NCBI RefSeq assembly: GCF_947507565.1 | Contig: NC_089194.1 | Coordinates: forward strand, 930,001-994,000 | Length of the DNA stretch: 64,000 nt | Reading direction: 5' to 3' | Source: Oscarella lobularis | Taxonomy: Eukaryota > Porifera > Homoscleromorpha > Homosclerophorida > Oscarellidae | Shown here: piece after piece, positions 32,115 through 50,085 of the stretch | Numbering within the stretch: position 1 is the first letter of the stretch | Layout of the letters: the number at the start of each line of letters is the position of its first letter | Program-made: the position numbers and the translations under genes | Notes under the pieces: generated by a model | What the model saw: the letters and a program-made list of their open reading frames with translations, nothing else | Databases searched by the model: none | Told to the model about the DNA's origin: nothing

Positions 32115-34493
32115 TTATTCCTGTATGATGCCTTTTTCTGCTGTTGGCGATAAGTCGACTGAAAGACGCCTATATCGAGCCTTGAATAGTATCATAAGTG
32201 GTATGCAAAGAAAGCACGAGCCGGCTATGACAGGGTTCATCCAGTAACGAACGTCTTTGGCTATAAGAAAAATAATGACGAGTCATAAAAATTAGGATAT
32301 ATTAAATTAATTAAATTTGGCAAAAACGGTTATTAGTTTTTGCCGAATTTTTTTCGTTCGTTCGTTCGTACCGAGAACTTTTATCAGAGGCAGAAAGAGA
32401 AAGATCATACACGAGACGTTGTTCATAAGAGTTAGTAATCCAGTTGTAGTGCCCTCGGCGATAGGATACGTAGCTTCGACAGCTAACTCATAAAACAACG
32501 GTATGCTGCCGTTGAGTAGAAGTCCGCCGAGAGTAGCGGCAAAGTAAAGGCTAACTAAAAAATGAAAAACATAGACAATTAATTAATTAAGACGAGATAA
32601 ATGTATTTTTCTTCTTCTTTTACTTGTTGATTTGGGTAAGACGTCTAGACAGAGAAGTGTGAACCAAGTGAAGCTTAGCGTGGCTCCGACTAGTATGATT
32701 AGTAGAATCGATTTTGTTCTTCTCCCTATGACGTCAGCTAACCTAAGGAAACGCCTATAGAGTTGTACGTATGTATTGGGCTTATTTGAATACCATGATA
32801 TGACGAGTCCTGCTACGGCTCCGGCAATATTCGAATAAAACCCAATCCATCCGGCTTCGGTCTGTGAATGAAAGAGAGCACGTGCTGCTGGTAGGTGTGG
32901 TGCACGTAGAGAAAAAGTACTCAAACCTCCTGTACAGAAAAATGCTTGAGATTGACGTCGAGCACAGAAAACCAGCCAGCAAAAACACCTAAAAATGACG
33001 CATAGGTTTAATTAATTAATTAATTAATAAAAACGACGCGTTTGTGTGTTTACCAGTAGAAATTCCGTATGATAAGCAGACGAGCCAAAATTGCTTATGA
33101 CTGGAAAGACATTAATCAGTTCTTAACTAAAGGAAAACAGCGCGTTCAATATACCCAAGAACTTGCTTGAGCCCTTTAAAATAGCTTGTTCTTTGAATAC
33201 CTGCTGTTATGCTGGGTGGCTTGGGTGGCTTACTGGGTAAGTAGATGAGGATCAATAGAAAAGCTAATCCAGCAGCGGCGCATTCTGAGAGTGAAAGAGA
33301 AAGAGAGAAAGAGAGAGCTATAGGAATCTTTTTATTGAGCAAACTTGTCCACCTGTCAGCTGGTATATAAATATGCCATGCCTCCAGTGTTGAGCTAGAA
33401 TGCAATAGAGTAACAGGTAACAGAAGACCGTAGAAAAAAAGGCTAAGCCTTACTCTGACAGTCAGTAAAGTTTTGCAACGTTAAGTTGCAATCCTTCCAC
33501 CTGAAGAGAAATAGACCCATACGTAGAGAAGATGATAGACCATGCAGTTATAGTTATTTACCGCAATAAGCTCGAGTTCGTTTGGTTACGATCGGGCACG
33601 AGAAGCGGTCCGATGACGAACGAAAGCGATACGCCGTAATAGCCGGCAAGTGACGTCAGAGCCGTCGCCGTCGTTCTTTGCTTCGGTGGAAACCAATAAG
33701 CGGACACGAGCGGCGGTGCGGACATAGCCACGGGACCGGCGAGCCCGTTAAGAAAGAGTCCAAAGTGATTGAGCCTAGTATATAAAAGAAAAGTAGACTG
33801 CATTAATTAGTAGTTATAATTGATTAATAGTTAGCTGCAGGTAACAAACGTTGAAACTGAAAGGAATTATTTACACTAATATTTTAACAACAATTTCTAA
33901 GTTTTTTTAAAATAATTAATGACTATTAGCTGATGTCTTTCAATTAATTTATACAGTAATTCATTCCAGCTCCGAAATTATTTCTTAGTTTCTACATTGA
34001 TTTCGTTGCCAGGACAAAATCAAAATTCGTTTATTTGTTTAATTATTTATTTCTGACCAGGTCGCTGGAATGGGATCCATGCTGCAGCAACGCAGTCCCG
34101 CTCCGGCTGCAGTAAGAAAGGCAGTCAAAAGAAGAGCATGACGTAAGTCTAAGAAAAAAATGCATCTTTCATAAAAGAAGCCTCTATATATCCATGTATA
34201 CTTTTCCCCATGAGCCACGTCCAGAAGACTATTGATATCACGTAGGAAATCGGACCCCAGTTGGCCATTAGAGCGATTACGGAGTCGCTCCAGCCGAATA
34301 CGGCCTCTGCCGGGCCTTGGATGGGACCCCAGCCGTTCCATATCCAACTCTGCGTGAAGGCGAGGAGGAAGACGGCGAAGACGACGTAGAAACGGCGATA
34401 GTAGACTTTCGTCTCTTCGGTTGGTATCTCCACGTCTTCGTCGTCGTCTTTGCCGTCGATGAGAGGATCCTTCTGCTTGGCAATGTCGTTCAT
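32115..34493 (-). CDS. SLC49A4 (DIRC2)-like major facilitator transporter 2
   Basis: Starts MNDIAKQKDPLIDGKDDDED at 34493; stop at 32115-32117. Exon 1 gives YYRRFYVVFAVFLLAFTQSW, WNGWGPIQGPAEAVFGW, and a second helix ending TWLMGK. Exon 2 gives LTAFLTAAGAGLRCCSMD. Later exons carry NGLAGPVAMSAPPLVSAYWF, KQRTTATALTSLAGYYGV, FYELAVEATYPIAEGTTTG, and the final helix MNPVIAGSCFLCIPLMILF. Intron positions are the same as in transporter 3, and even intron sequence is largely identical. Predicted 12-helix endolysosomal transporter. Confidence 0.85.
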
Positions 34494-34721
34494 TCCGAAA
34501 GTGAGTACAGTAAGGGGCCCCGGATAGGAAATTCCTAATTGTGATGCATGCGGAGCATCATGGTACTGTACTATCTAAATTTTGTAAGCATTCGCTGTAT
34601 TTGATCGTGATCGCAATGCGTTCAATAATGCCTTGATATCAAACCAAGAAGCAAACCAATAAAAAAATTGAAGCATCGTAACAAAGTGCACGTTTAATTA
34701 ATTGCCTAAAAACGTTTATTC

Positions 34722-37137
34722 CTACAGTATGGATTCCTGTATGGCGCCTTTTTCTGCTGTTGGCGATAAGTCGACTGAAAGACGCCTATATCGAGCCTTG
34801 AATAGTATCATAAGCGGTATGCAAAGAAAGCACGAGCCGGCTATGACAGGGTTCATCCAGTAACGAACGTTTTTGGCTATAAGAAAAATAATAACGAGTC
34901 ATAAAACTAAGGATATATTTAATTTATAATTAAATAAATTTGGCCAAAACGGTTATTAGTTTTTGCCAAATTATTTCGTTCGTTCGTACCGAGAACTTTT
35001 ATCATAGGCAGAAAGAGAAAGATCATACACGAGACGTTGTTCATAAGAATTAGTATTCCAGTCGTAGTGCCTTCAGCGATAGGATACGTAGCTTCGACAG
35101 CTAACTCATAAAACAACGGTATGCTGCCGTTGAGTAAGAGTCCGCCGAGAGTAGCGGCAATGTAAAGGCTAACTAAAAAAATTGGACATAGATAATTAAG
35201 ACAATAATTCTTCTTCTTCTTTTACTTGTTGATTTGGGTAAGACGTCTAGACAGAGAAGTGTGAACCAAGTGAAGCTTAGCGTGGCTCCGATTAGTGTGA
35301 TTAGTAGAATCGATTTCGTTCTTCTCCCTATGACGTCAGCTAACCTAGTGAAAACACTATAGAGGAATTGTACGTATGTATTGGGCTTATTTGAATACCG
35401 TGATATGACGAGTCCTGCTACGGCTCCAGCAATATTCGAATAAAACCCAATCCATCCTGCTTCGGCCTGTGATTGAAAAAGCACATGCTGCTGGTAGATG
35501 TGGTACTGTTAGAGAGAAAGTACTCGAACCTGCTGTACAGAAAAATGCTTGAGATTGACGTCGAGCACAGAAAACCAGCCAGCAAAAACGCCTAGAAATG
35601 ACGCATACGATTAATTAATTAACTAATGAACACGACACGTTTGTACGTTTACCGATAGAAATTCCGTATGATAAGCAGACGAGCCAAAATTGCTTATGAC
35701 TGGAAAGACATTAATCAGTTCTTAATTAAAAGTAAACAGCGCGTTCAATATACCCAAGAACTTTCTTGAGCCCTTTAAAATAGCTTGTTCTTTGAATGCC
35801 TGCTGTTATGCTGGGTGGTTTGGGTGGCTTACTGGGTAAGTAGATGAGGATCAATAGAAAAGCTAATCCAGCAGCGGCGAATTCTGAAAGTGAAAGAGAA
35901 AGAGAGAAAGAGAGAGCTATAGGAGTCTTTTTATTGGGTAAACTTGTCCACCTGTCAGCTGGTATATAAATATGCCGTGTCTCCAGCGTTGAGCTGTAGA
36001 ATGCAATAGAGTGACAGGTAACGGAAGACCGTAGAATAAAATGCTAAACCTTACTCTGACAGTCAGTAAAGTTTTGCAACGTTAAGTTGCAATCCTTCCA
36101 CCTGAGAAATAGACTCATATGTAAAGAAGATATGTAGGGTGGAATAATAAACCATGCAGTTATGTACCGCAATAAGCTCGAGTTCGTTTCGTTACGATCG
36201 GGCACGAGAACCGGTCCGATGACGAACGAAAACGATACGCCGTAATAGGCGGCAAGTGACGTCAGAGCCGTCGCCGTCGTTCTTTGCTTCGGTGGAAACC
36301 AATAAGCGGACACGAGCGGCGGTGCGGACAAAGCCACGGGACCGGCGAGCCCGTTAAGAAAGAGTCCAATGTGATTGAGCCTAGCATAAAAGAAAAGCAG
36401 ACTGCATTTAGTTATAAACGTTGAAACTGAAAGGACGTGTAGCATTTATGTAAAAGAGTGCTGCACTACTTTGCTGCAAGAGTGTCAGCTGATATTTTAA
36501 CACCGATTTTGTTGTCCGGTGCAAAATCGAAGTTTGTTTTAATTAAAAAATTAATGACTATTAGCTGAAGTCTTTCAATTAATGTATACAGTAATTCAGT
36601 CCAGCTCAAAAATTATTTCTCAGTTTTTACATTGATTTCGTTGCCAGGGCAAAATCAAAATTGGTTTATTTAATTAATTAATTATTTATTTCTGACCAGG
36701 TCGCTGGAATTGGATCCATGCTGCAGCAACGCAGTCCCGCTCCGGCAGCAGTGAGAAAGGCGGTCAAAAGAAGGGCATGGCGTAAGTCTAAGAAAAATGT
36801 ATCTCTCATATATAAGAAGCCTCTATACTGCATATCTATGTATACTTTTCCCCATGAGCCACGTCCAAAAGACTATTGATATCACGTAGGCAATCGGACC
36901 CCAGTTGGCCATTAGAGCGATTATGGAGTCGCTCCAGCCGAATACGGTCTCGGCCGGGCCTTGGATGGGACCCCAGCCGTTCCATATCCAGCTCTGCGTG
37001 AAGGCGATAAGAGAGACGACGAAGACGACGTAGAAACGGCGATAGTAGACTTTCGTCTCTTCGGTTGGTATCTCCACGTCTTCGTCGTCGTCTTTGTCAT
37101 CGATGAGAGGATCCTTCTGCTTGGCAATGCCCTTCAT
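34722..37137 (-). CDS. SLC49A4 (DIRC2)-like major facilitator transporter 3
   Basis: Starts MKGIAKQKDPLIDDKDDDED at 37137; stop at 34722-34724. Same exon plan and nearly the same protein as transporter 2: YYRRFYVVFVVSLIAFTQSW, WNGWGPIQGPAETVFGW, NGLAGPVALSAPPLVSAYWF, KQRTTATALTSLAAYYGV, FYELAVEATYPIAEGTTTG. The C-terminus differs by a few residues because a small insertion (34725-34735) shifts the last codons. Divergently oriented to the Ig/FN3 receptor that starts 220 bp away. Confidence 0.85.
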
Positions 37138-37358
37138 TCCGAAAGTGAGTACAGCAGGGGGCCCCCGGATAGAGAATTCCTAATTGTGTAATGCATGCGG
37201 AGTAAATGTATGTTACTGTACTATCTAAATATTTGTAAGGATTCGCTGTTTTTGAATCGTGCGTTATCTAGCAAAGGGGTGTGGTCCCCTAGAAAAACGT
37301 ACAGGTCTAGCGTACGCTCTGCTAACCTTTTTGTTTGTTGTTTACGGTGCCAATAGCT

Positions 37359-40300
37359 ATGTCAATAGTGCACTTGAGTCTAATTCTCCTGACCTCGTTT
37401 GCACCTCTGCTAGCTCAAGGTAAACCCCATTGAAAATAATAACGATAAGATGAGAAACGTTCCCTGTGCGGACAGATCCTAAAGACTTGATCATCGTTCT
37501 CGGTGATCCAGCGCAATTCGACTGTCCTCTCGCCTTTCCAGGATCGAACACGACTTGGAATCGCGACGACGTCGACGTCGGTGCTCCTGGGAGCGGAGAC
37601 TCGTTTCGAATTTTAGCAAATGGATCGCTGTTTGCGAGTCGAACGCGACTCGGAGATGCTGGGGGGTATCAGTGCGTCACGTCGACGGCGAATGTGACGA
37701 CGAAAAGTCGCAGGGCACTTCTGCAGTTCGCTTGTACGTCAGACGTGATAGGCTCCGCCCCGGAAATAGAAAATGCCAAGTCTCTTTTCTTAGATTTGAC
37801 GAAGTCTTTTTTGGGCGAACCGGAAAGCAAGACAATCGATCTCGGATCTACGGCACAGTTTTACTGCCTAAACTCGGGAAGTTTGCCTTTGGCGGATATA
37901 AATTGGCTTAGAGATGGTCAACCTATTTCATCATCTTTACTCGTTGTGACGGTACCTGCGACTTTGTCTCGAACCACGAGCACGCTAGTAATAGCAAATG
38001 CTACTAAAGATGACGAAGGCGAGTATGGGTGCGTTGCAGTGAACAGCATGACAGGCGAATCGGTTTTCAGCAAAACCGGCACGCTGACAGTTTACGCCCC
38101 TGACGAGGCTCCTCAGTTTGTTGAATCTCTGACCAATCAAATCGTCGTCGAAGGATCGTCTATTCTAATTCCTTGTAGAGTTCAAGGCAATCCTCATCCG
38201 ATGATATCGTGGCAAATAGCAGGAAATGATGCTAATGAATCTCTATCGTCAACGACGATATTTCCTAATGGATCAATTTTTGTAAACGACGTTACGTTGA
38301 TGAAGTCTCAACTGAATGTCAGCTATCGGTGCGTGGCATCAAATCGAGCTGGAACGGCAACTAGTCCGTATATCACTGTGAAGGCTGCATGTAAGTGGGT
38401 TGATGGTAGGGTGCTAGCCTCGTCCTCAGATCTTTGGGCAAGGGCATTTGGGCCCACCTCGACAAAAGGTCTGAGGACGACGCTGATAGTAATAGAGCGC
38501 CAGATACATTTATCGCTTGAATACAGTAGTTATTTACAAAGTTTGCCCGTTAGTATATCTAAGCTCATGTTCCAAGCTATGCGTGCTTATATGGTATATT
38601 TTTTAAAGATTGGACGTCAACGTTTCTTGCTGTGCCTGGGGCTCAGACGGCCATTGTTGGTAATCAAGTTGTTCTGCGTTGTCGACCGCCAGATAGTCGT
38701 CCCAAAGCCGTTGTCACGTGGTACAAAATGAAAGGGCAAAATCTTGCCAAGCTGACAGCAGACGTCATCTTTCAGCAGGACAGTGATCTTGTCATAAGAA
38801 CGATTCAGAAAAGCGACGAAGGAGATTATTTATGTTCAGCCGAGAACATGCTCCTTCAGAGATCAGCTCTAAGCTCCTCAGCTCGTCTGACGGTTTTGGG
38901 TAAATAAACACGTGACAGGTTTAAATTCTTTAATTTTATTGATTTCTGTAGTTCCTCCAGAAATCGTTTCATTTTCGAATGCGGTGCACAGCATAGTTGT
39001 TGGTGAATCGATAAAGCTTGAGTGCAACGTCGCTCGAGGTGATCCAGCTCCAGTGCTGAACTGGCAGAGAAACGGTCAAAATGTGACCTCTAATTCGAGT
39101 TTGGAGATAAAGAATGCTGATACTGGCAAGGAAGGAAATTACACGTGCCTCGCTGTAAATAAGGCAGGAAAAGATATTGCTAGTGTCTACATTGAAATCT
39201 TAGGTGAGAAAGCAATAAATAATTCTCGTATTGGATTTTAGCACGTAATCTTTTTTAGTTCCTCCCACTTTTACGTTCCTTAGCAGTAACCTGACCGTTG
39301 TTGAGGGCTCGAGGGTTAACCTTACGTGCCAAGCAGCAGGAAAGCCGGAGCCAACAATAACATGGATCAATTCGTTAGGAAATGTTTTCATCAGAGCTCA
39401 CTTCATACTGGACACCGTTCTGCGAAATGAAAGTGGAGATTACACTTGCGTAGCAGCAAACGCAGCGCAAAGAATCGAAACAAAAATCCAAATGACGGTT
39501 TTGTGTAAGCATAATCCGATATTGTGCAGACGTAGTTAATTAATTAAAATTTCGTCACTGCAGATCCTTCTAAAATAACGTCGTTTCCAATGAATGTGAC
39601 TGTTGTCAGTGGCAACGAAGCTCGATTTTATTGTGAAGCTGACGGACAACCTCGTCCCAACATCTTCTGGTTTTCATCGTCGTTTGGCAATTTTATTTCT
39701 ATAGGCCCTGAACTAGTTCTGTTCAACGTGACCCTAGATATGATGGACGGCTACGAATGTCGTGCAGTAAATCATGTGGGTAATGCGAGTGCCATTGGCT
39801 ACTTGACCGTGCAAAGTAAGTACACGAAAAGTTGACTTCCAATCTGTTTCGTTTTTTTTAGGTCCTGCCCTGATACTGCTTCCTCCTTTTGATGTGAAAA
39901 TACCAGTGGGAAATCCTCTCTATCTGCCCTGTAACTTTTCAGGTGTTCCTACGCCACGTGTGAAGTGGCTCAAAGACGGATCTCCTTTATCTGCTGGTAG
40001 CCATGTTTCTATTGCTTCGAGCGGCAAATTGACTCTTTTGCGACCAAACATTTCCGACAGCGGAGTCTACACATGCACAATTGAAAACGTAGTCGCAATC
40101 GACAGCGCTTCAGCAGTAATAACAATTCAAGGTAATAAGTCAATAGCTGTTTTATAGATAGAAAGCTTAGCACATAGCAGTTAGCGAGTCTGGGAGTAGT
40201 CTTAGGCGCTGACTTGTCTTATTATAGGATTTCCAACCCCTCCTCTGAACTTGCAAGCCCTACCCCTTTCTTCGTCTGCTGTTCGCATTACGTGGCAGCC

Positions 40301-43300
40301 TCCTTCGTTTGACGGTAACTCTAATTTAACGTTGTACTCAATTCGATACAAACGTCGGGAAGCTATCAGTTGGAACGCCATTTCACAAAGGAGTACGCTA
40401 CCAACGCACTACACAGTTGTCAGTCTTAGTGCGTACACCGAGTACGAATTTTCCGTTGCGGCACTGAACGAGATAGGACAAGGGCCCTTCAGCAACGTTG
40501 CCTTGATCACAACAAATCAATCAGGTAGATCAATTAATTATTTAGACGGTCTTGTTTGTATATTTTGACGTTTTTTAGCTTCTGCTACTCCAAGACTGAG
40601 TTCTGTAGCCACTCTAAATTCGACGGCTGTTTACGTAGCCTGGCTCGCTCCTAATCCTCTAAATGGCGTACTCCAAGGCTATGAACTTAGATACAGATTA
40701 AATGATTCACCCGCCTTCTTCTACAAAGACTTTGATCGAGATCGTCAGAACGGGATAGTAGGCGACCTAACACCCTTCACGTTGTACTCATTTCAACTGC
40801 GAGCTTTGACGGGTAACCAGAGCCTATTCTTTAGCAACTGGTCTTTACCTCTACTGTCACAAACTGCCGAAGGAGGTGCGTGATAATGACTTTAATAAAT
40901 CATTTGTAACTATCTGTGTATTTAGTGCCCCTCGCTTCTCCCTCTAATGTATCTATGATTGCTGTAAATTCTTCTTCTCTAAGCTTGTTGTTTACGGTAA
41001 CCTATAGATGTACAGTCCTTCCTTTAATTAATTGAACTGTTCTATGACGCAGGGACCTTCTTCCAAGCTTTTGCAAGGATCTCTTAGGGGGTTTACGATT
41101 GCCTATTGGCCGACATCAAACGAGAACGATTCTCTTCAGCTTGATATCCGAGGGCCAACGTCAAGCGCGGTTCTAACGCAACTTCGCCCTTGGACATCTT
41201 ATACTGCTCAAATTCGCGTTTTCAACTCAGTTGCTGCTGGACCATTTAGTAAATCGGTAGAAAGCAGAACGCATCAAGGAGGTTAGTTTGTATATAAGAA
41301 GTAGTCTTTTATAAATCGACTTTAATTGAATTATAGTGCCTTCATTGGCTCCAGCAAACCTGAGCTCGAACACCACCGGTCCAGATACAATATTCGTCTT
41401 TTGGCTGCCTGTTTCCGGTAGTTCGATAAATGGAATTCTACAAGGATACAATGTTTACGTTCGGCGGCTCGGGGCGATGCAGAGTGAGAACGTTACAGTC
41501 GTAAGAAACGGCACGACCGTTTTGCTATATCATTTGGAAATCTTTACGACGTATGAGATAAGCGTAGCTGCATTTACGGAAGCTGGAGACGGTCCGTCAG
41601 CGTCTGTCATTAAAAAAACAGGCGAGGGAGGTAAGAAAGTGTTTTGCAGGGCGCCACAGACGCACGCGCCGTGGTTCAGTGGTCAACACCTGTCTGTAGC
41701 GATCACCTACGGTTCCTAAAAAATGCTGTTGTTGTAAACTAGTGGTTGCAAAACTGCACGGTCAAATAAACTCTGTACCAGAAACGCAGTTGCTATGGGA
41801 AACCTCTGAATACCCGTGGACACTGTGTCTACAATTCAGAAATTTTACTTCAAGAGGAAAAGTGCCTAAAATAAAGCGACGCGAAGTTGGATTGTGGTGT
41901 TTATTCCCTAAACTTTAGACAGAGTATTCACTAAAAGAGGTTTAACTGTACACATTCAGCTACGCGGTTTTGGGTCTTATAAGCTGTCTACATGACGTGG
42001 GTGAACCAGATTCCAAATCTAAATTGGTTTCCTTTTACAGCTCCTAGTGCTCCACCGTCTCTTCAAATCGTTTCCCTGACTTCCTCCCAAGTTGTTCTAA
42101 CCTGGCTAGAGCCTGTAGACAAGAACGGCGTTCTCCTTGGATATGAAGTCTACTATCGTTCTACCGGAAGTCAGTCTGATAGCACTCTCACCACTAATGA
42201 CACGAGAATTCTCGTCGATGATCTCGACTCCGGTACGAACTACACTGCAAGCGTCGCTGCACGTACAGCGTACGGAACGGGTCTCAAATCGTATACGATA
42301 ACGTTTCGAACAAGTGAGGATGGGTGGATTGCGATGGAAGTATTTAAATTTATTTAAATTTTTTCCTATTTAGACGAAACGAACGTAACAGTTCGGCCTA
42401 CAGCCACGAGTATGATGAAAACACCAACGTCTGCTCCGTCTCTGCCAGGAACGACTCGGTCTACTACTAGTAGTCATGGTGCTATTACTAGTGCTTCTGC
42501 ATTCAAGTATTCCATTTCAAGTGCAACTCCAACTGCTTCTGAGGACGACAGCGCCTTTGTTCGAAACGTGATTATTGCTTGCAGCTGCGTCGGTGTCGTG
42601 ATTGTCATTGTCGCATTTGTCGCCTGTTGCTGTTGCTGCGAGAAATGTCGATCTACTGAAAGTGGACGATATAAAGGTACCCAAAAATTGCAGAAGGAGT
42701 ACAGGGTGACTTTTTAATTTTTTTATTAATTTAGTTCGCCACGTCGACGACGACACTACAGTTTCGGAAGATGTTTCACCAGCTTGGAATTTGGGAATAG
42801 GAGACAATATTGTGTAGGTTCAGTATACAATTTTTCCTCAGAACGTAGCTAATGATTCTTCTTGCTGTCTTTTTTTGTAAGGCTCAAGAAAGCCGATATC
42901 AACCGTTCAACCGAAATGATGACGTTCCAAGATTCTTACATGACCAGCACATTCACCGGTGATACACCGAGAAAAAAAACAAGTCAGTCTCTTTCCAAAA
43001 TTGGGAATGTCTAAGCGTTTTCTTTTTTGTCTTTTTCAGACAGTACCGAAAAGTTGGAAGTAGGTTACGATCTCAGTCCTATCGCTCGTTTCGAATCGGA
43101 TGCCGGGTCTGCTAAACCGAAGGGTCGTCCTCCTTCGATGCCCGGACCGTCTCCTTATTCTTCAAACGAGCATCTGTATACAAGGTACACACAGCGTCAT
43201 GTTACTCGCTTCATATTTATAATAAGCCAATGTTTAGTTCTGAACACGTGTAAGACAGTCACTTTAGTTTGGTAAGCCCCTGGAATTTTTTGTTTGTGTG

Positions 43301-43636
43301 TGCACACCACGCACGTAATGCTATTTACGGGGGCTTGAGGAGCTTTGGTGTTACTGTGTTAGGGATTCGATCATGAGCCACATCGTTAGTGAAAAGCCTT
43401 ATATGCGATTTGCTCTTCGTAAGCGCAGCCTGGGCTACTTTCAGGCGCGTTACACAGGCACGCAGTACTATGCTGTGTACCACGTCTGTACTGGCTCTAA
43501 TAAGTATGGTCAGGGGCGAGTTCAATACACATATTACAGCACGACGGGCGGGATCGTGGCTTTAGGTAGGCTACTTTATTTGTACCGATCAGAGACGGAT
43601 AATCGAACGCAGATAGTATGGCAAACTGATGTATAG
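37359..43636 (+). CDS. Ig/FN3 transmembrane adhesion receptor
   Basis: Signal peptide exon 37359-37419 (MSIVHLSLILLTSFAPLLAQ), then about eight Ig-like domains, most on one or two exons with the C..W..DxGxYxC pattern (for example FYCLNSGSLPLADINWLRDG, LECNVARGDPAPVLNWQRNG, DSGVYTCTIENV). About five fibronectin III domains follow (VRITWQPPSFDGNSNLTLYS, YVAWLAPNPLNGVLQGYELR, IFVFWLPVSGSS, VVLTWLEPVDKNGVLLGYEV), then a Ser/Thr-rich stalk, a helix IIACSCVGVVIVIVAFVACC and a cytoplasmic tail (SPIARFESDAGSAKPKGRPP). The last exon (about 43367-43636) joins in phase but is less certain. Architecture recalls DSCAM/sidekick/neogenin-type receptors; I cannot say which. Likely homophilic cell adhesion or recognition. 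Confidence 0.83.
38416..38484. repeat. Hairpin in an intron of the Ig/FN3 gene
   Basis: AGCCTCGTCCTCAGA at the left pairs with TCTGAGGACGACGCT at the right (one mismatch in 15), with a partial AAAGG/CTTT continuation. It begins AGCCTCG like the hairpins at 10321 and 57645. It lies in the roughly 240-bp intron between the third and fourth Ig domains. Confidence 0.55.
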
Positions 43637-43716
43637 GCCGCTCATAGGCCACTCCAATGAGTAGCTCTGTTTGGCTCGGGCTCACGTGATGTTCTATAAC
43701 ATTCCAACGCGAGAAA

Positions 43717-44355
43717 ATGGCCAGCCAGGCAAGTGATTGCGTCGACTCGCCGCTGTCACAACCGCTTTCTGTCGACGATCAATTCGAAACGATTCGAAAC
43801 GCCGTGAATCGTGCCGAAATGCGCGAAGGCGACACGTGGTGAGTCGGAAAAACTCCGCGGGAAAACCTCGAACGGCAACGTCGGTCGTAGGTATCTCATC
43901 GATTCGCGTTGGTTCAAGCAGTGGAAGCGCTACGTCGGCTGGGATCAGTCGTCGAAAGGAAACGAATCGGCGTTTCCTGGTCCCATCGACAATTCGAATA
44001 TTTTGACTGGTAAGAAGTCTTTTATCAGGGCCTGCATGCATTCCTTGGTCTCGGAAGTAGATAGATTGCGAAATTTGGAGACTCCTTTCTTATTTGGTTA
44101 TCTAGAGACCGAATTAGCTAAGTTCTATCTATCTGCGATACTGTAGACGACTTGCGTCTACGATGCAACAGAGTATTTGAATCGACATTTATATAAGGAG
44201 ACATACAGTAGTATCAAATTGGTTAGGAGATTTGTTTCTATTATCTTTTTCAATTTCTAGAATCTGGCTCGCTGAAACAGCATTTGACAGAGACGTTTGA
44301 CTTTGTTTGTTTAAATTCCGAGGCACTCGCTGATGCACGTCAACGTTTCTTGTAA
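43717..44355 (+). CDS. Truncated USP copy: stand-alone DUSP domain
   Basis: Three exons (43717-43838, 43891-44009, 44261-44355) give 111 aa with consistent phases. They duplicate the first exons of the gene at 45114: VDDQFETIRNAVNRAEMREG, then LIDSRWFKQWKRYVGWDQ, PGPIDNSN, SLKQHLTETFDF. The copy then leaves homology and stops. DUSP is the N-terminal domain of USP4/11/15 deubiquitinases. No catalytic part, so if expressed it would be an isolated DUSP domain, possibly competing for USP partners; otherwise it is a gene fragment. Confidence 0.6.
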
Positions 44356-45113
44356 ATTGAAACCTGGGGGGAGGGCGTATAGAAACGTGATTGAGAGGCA
44401 GTCTCTGAGTCTTTCGTTTCCTCAACCGTTTATGGCGTGAGTTTCTATACTGGATGCACATGAACTGACTAGATCCAAATGCGCGTCAGTGACCATCCTC
44501 TCATTAGAGCTCGATTACCAAATTGAATTGCTAGAAGAACGACTGCCGAACTTTTGCTTGCTCTGTGCATCTTTGCTAGTAGCAGTCAAACGACGACGTC
44601 TAAAGAAGAGAACTGCACGCATATATATATTGAGCAGACTCACGAAAAGCGAAATTTAATTGGCCTCGTTCTTGCTCGGAGAACTCGAAGGTGCGGCTAT
44701 AGCAGCGAGGTTTTCCAAGCTTTCTCCAAGTCACCTCGGCATTTTGTGTGAAGAAATCAGATGCTCAGTTCAGGCTAAAAATAAGAGATAATGGCTTTTG
44801 AAATCACGGGTCTCGATTTCAGTACACCTGACAATTTCTTTAGGCGAATGCACGTTCAAATTGCGTGCATTTTATTATTTATTATATTTCTTACAAAAAA
44901 TCTGCATTATTTAAAATTTTTCGTTATTGAATGTAGCAATTTATTTTTGGCAATGAAATCACGCTTCTCGTGCCTAAGTTCAAGATGGCGGCAAATGCCT
45001 CGTGAACCGAACGCCTTTCCACGATTTCGTCTTACTACGCTTTCGTGCAGATTATTGCCTGGTAAGGATCAATACAGTATGTACAGCCAGCCATAACGTC
45101 CCGTACAAGGAAA
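44356..45113. other. Intergenic, no gene seen
   Basis: Between the truncated and full USP genes. Contains TATATATAT at about 44620 and no recognisable coding sequence. Confidence 0.4.
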
Positions 45114-49852
<4,739 letters not shown>

Positions 49853-50085
49853 ATTTGTGTTTTTTTTTGCATGATTTGTTTGACTAGATCAGCGTGTGCT
49901 ACACCTGGTTACGCATAGCATGAGCCATCCATAACTTCTGACAACGCTTTCGGAAATCCATCAGTTGCCTCGTACCCTCCTTTCGAAAAGACGTGGTGTT
50001 TTTTTAGTAAGCCTTTGTAGGCCCCCTGCAGCGCAAGTCAGAATCCTCTTAACTAATAAGATTAATTTAGCTGAAATTCGACAAG

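Larger units (their letters stand above)
32007..37230. repeat. Tandem duplication of about 2.6 kb (transporters 2 and 3)
   Basis: Unit 1 runs about 32007-34615 and unit 2 about 34616-37230. Both begin with the same intergenic stretch (aatgccttgatatcaaacca ... gcatcgtaacaaagtgcac) and both end upstream of a start codon with cattccgaaagtgagtaca. Introns are as similar as exons, so the duplication is recent. Confidence 0.85.

Noticed and set aside
41640..41710. Possible tRNA: TGGTTCAGTGGT resembles an A box
   Set aside because: No matching B box (GGTTCGANNCC) or cloverleaf stems downstream; at most a SINE remnant.
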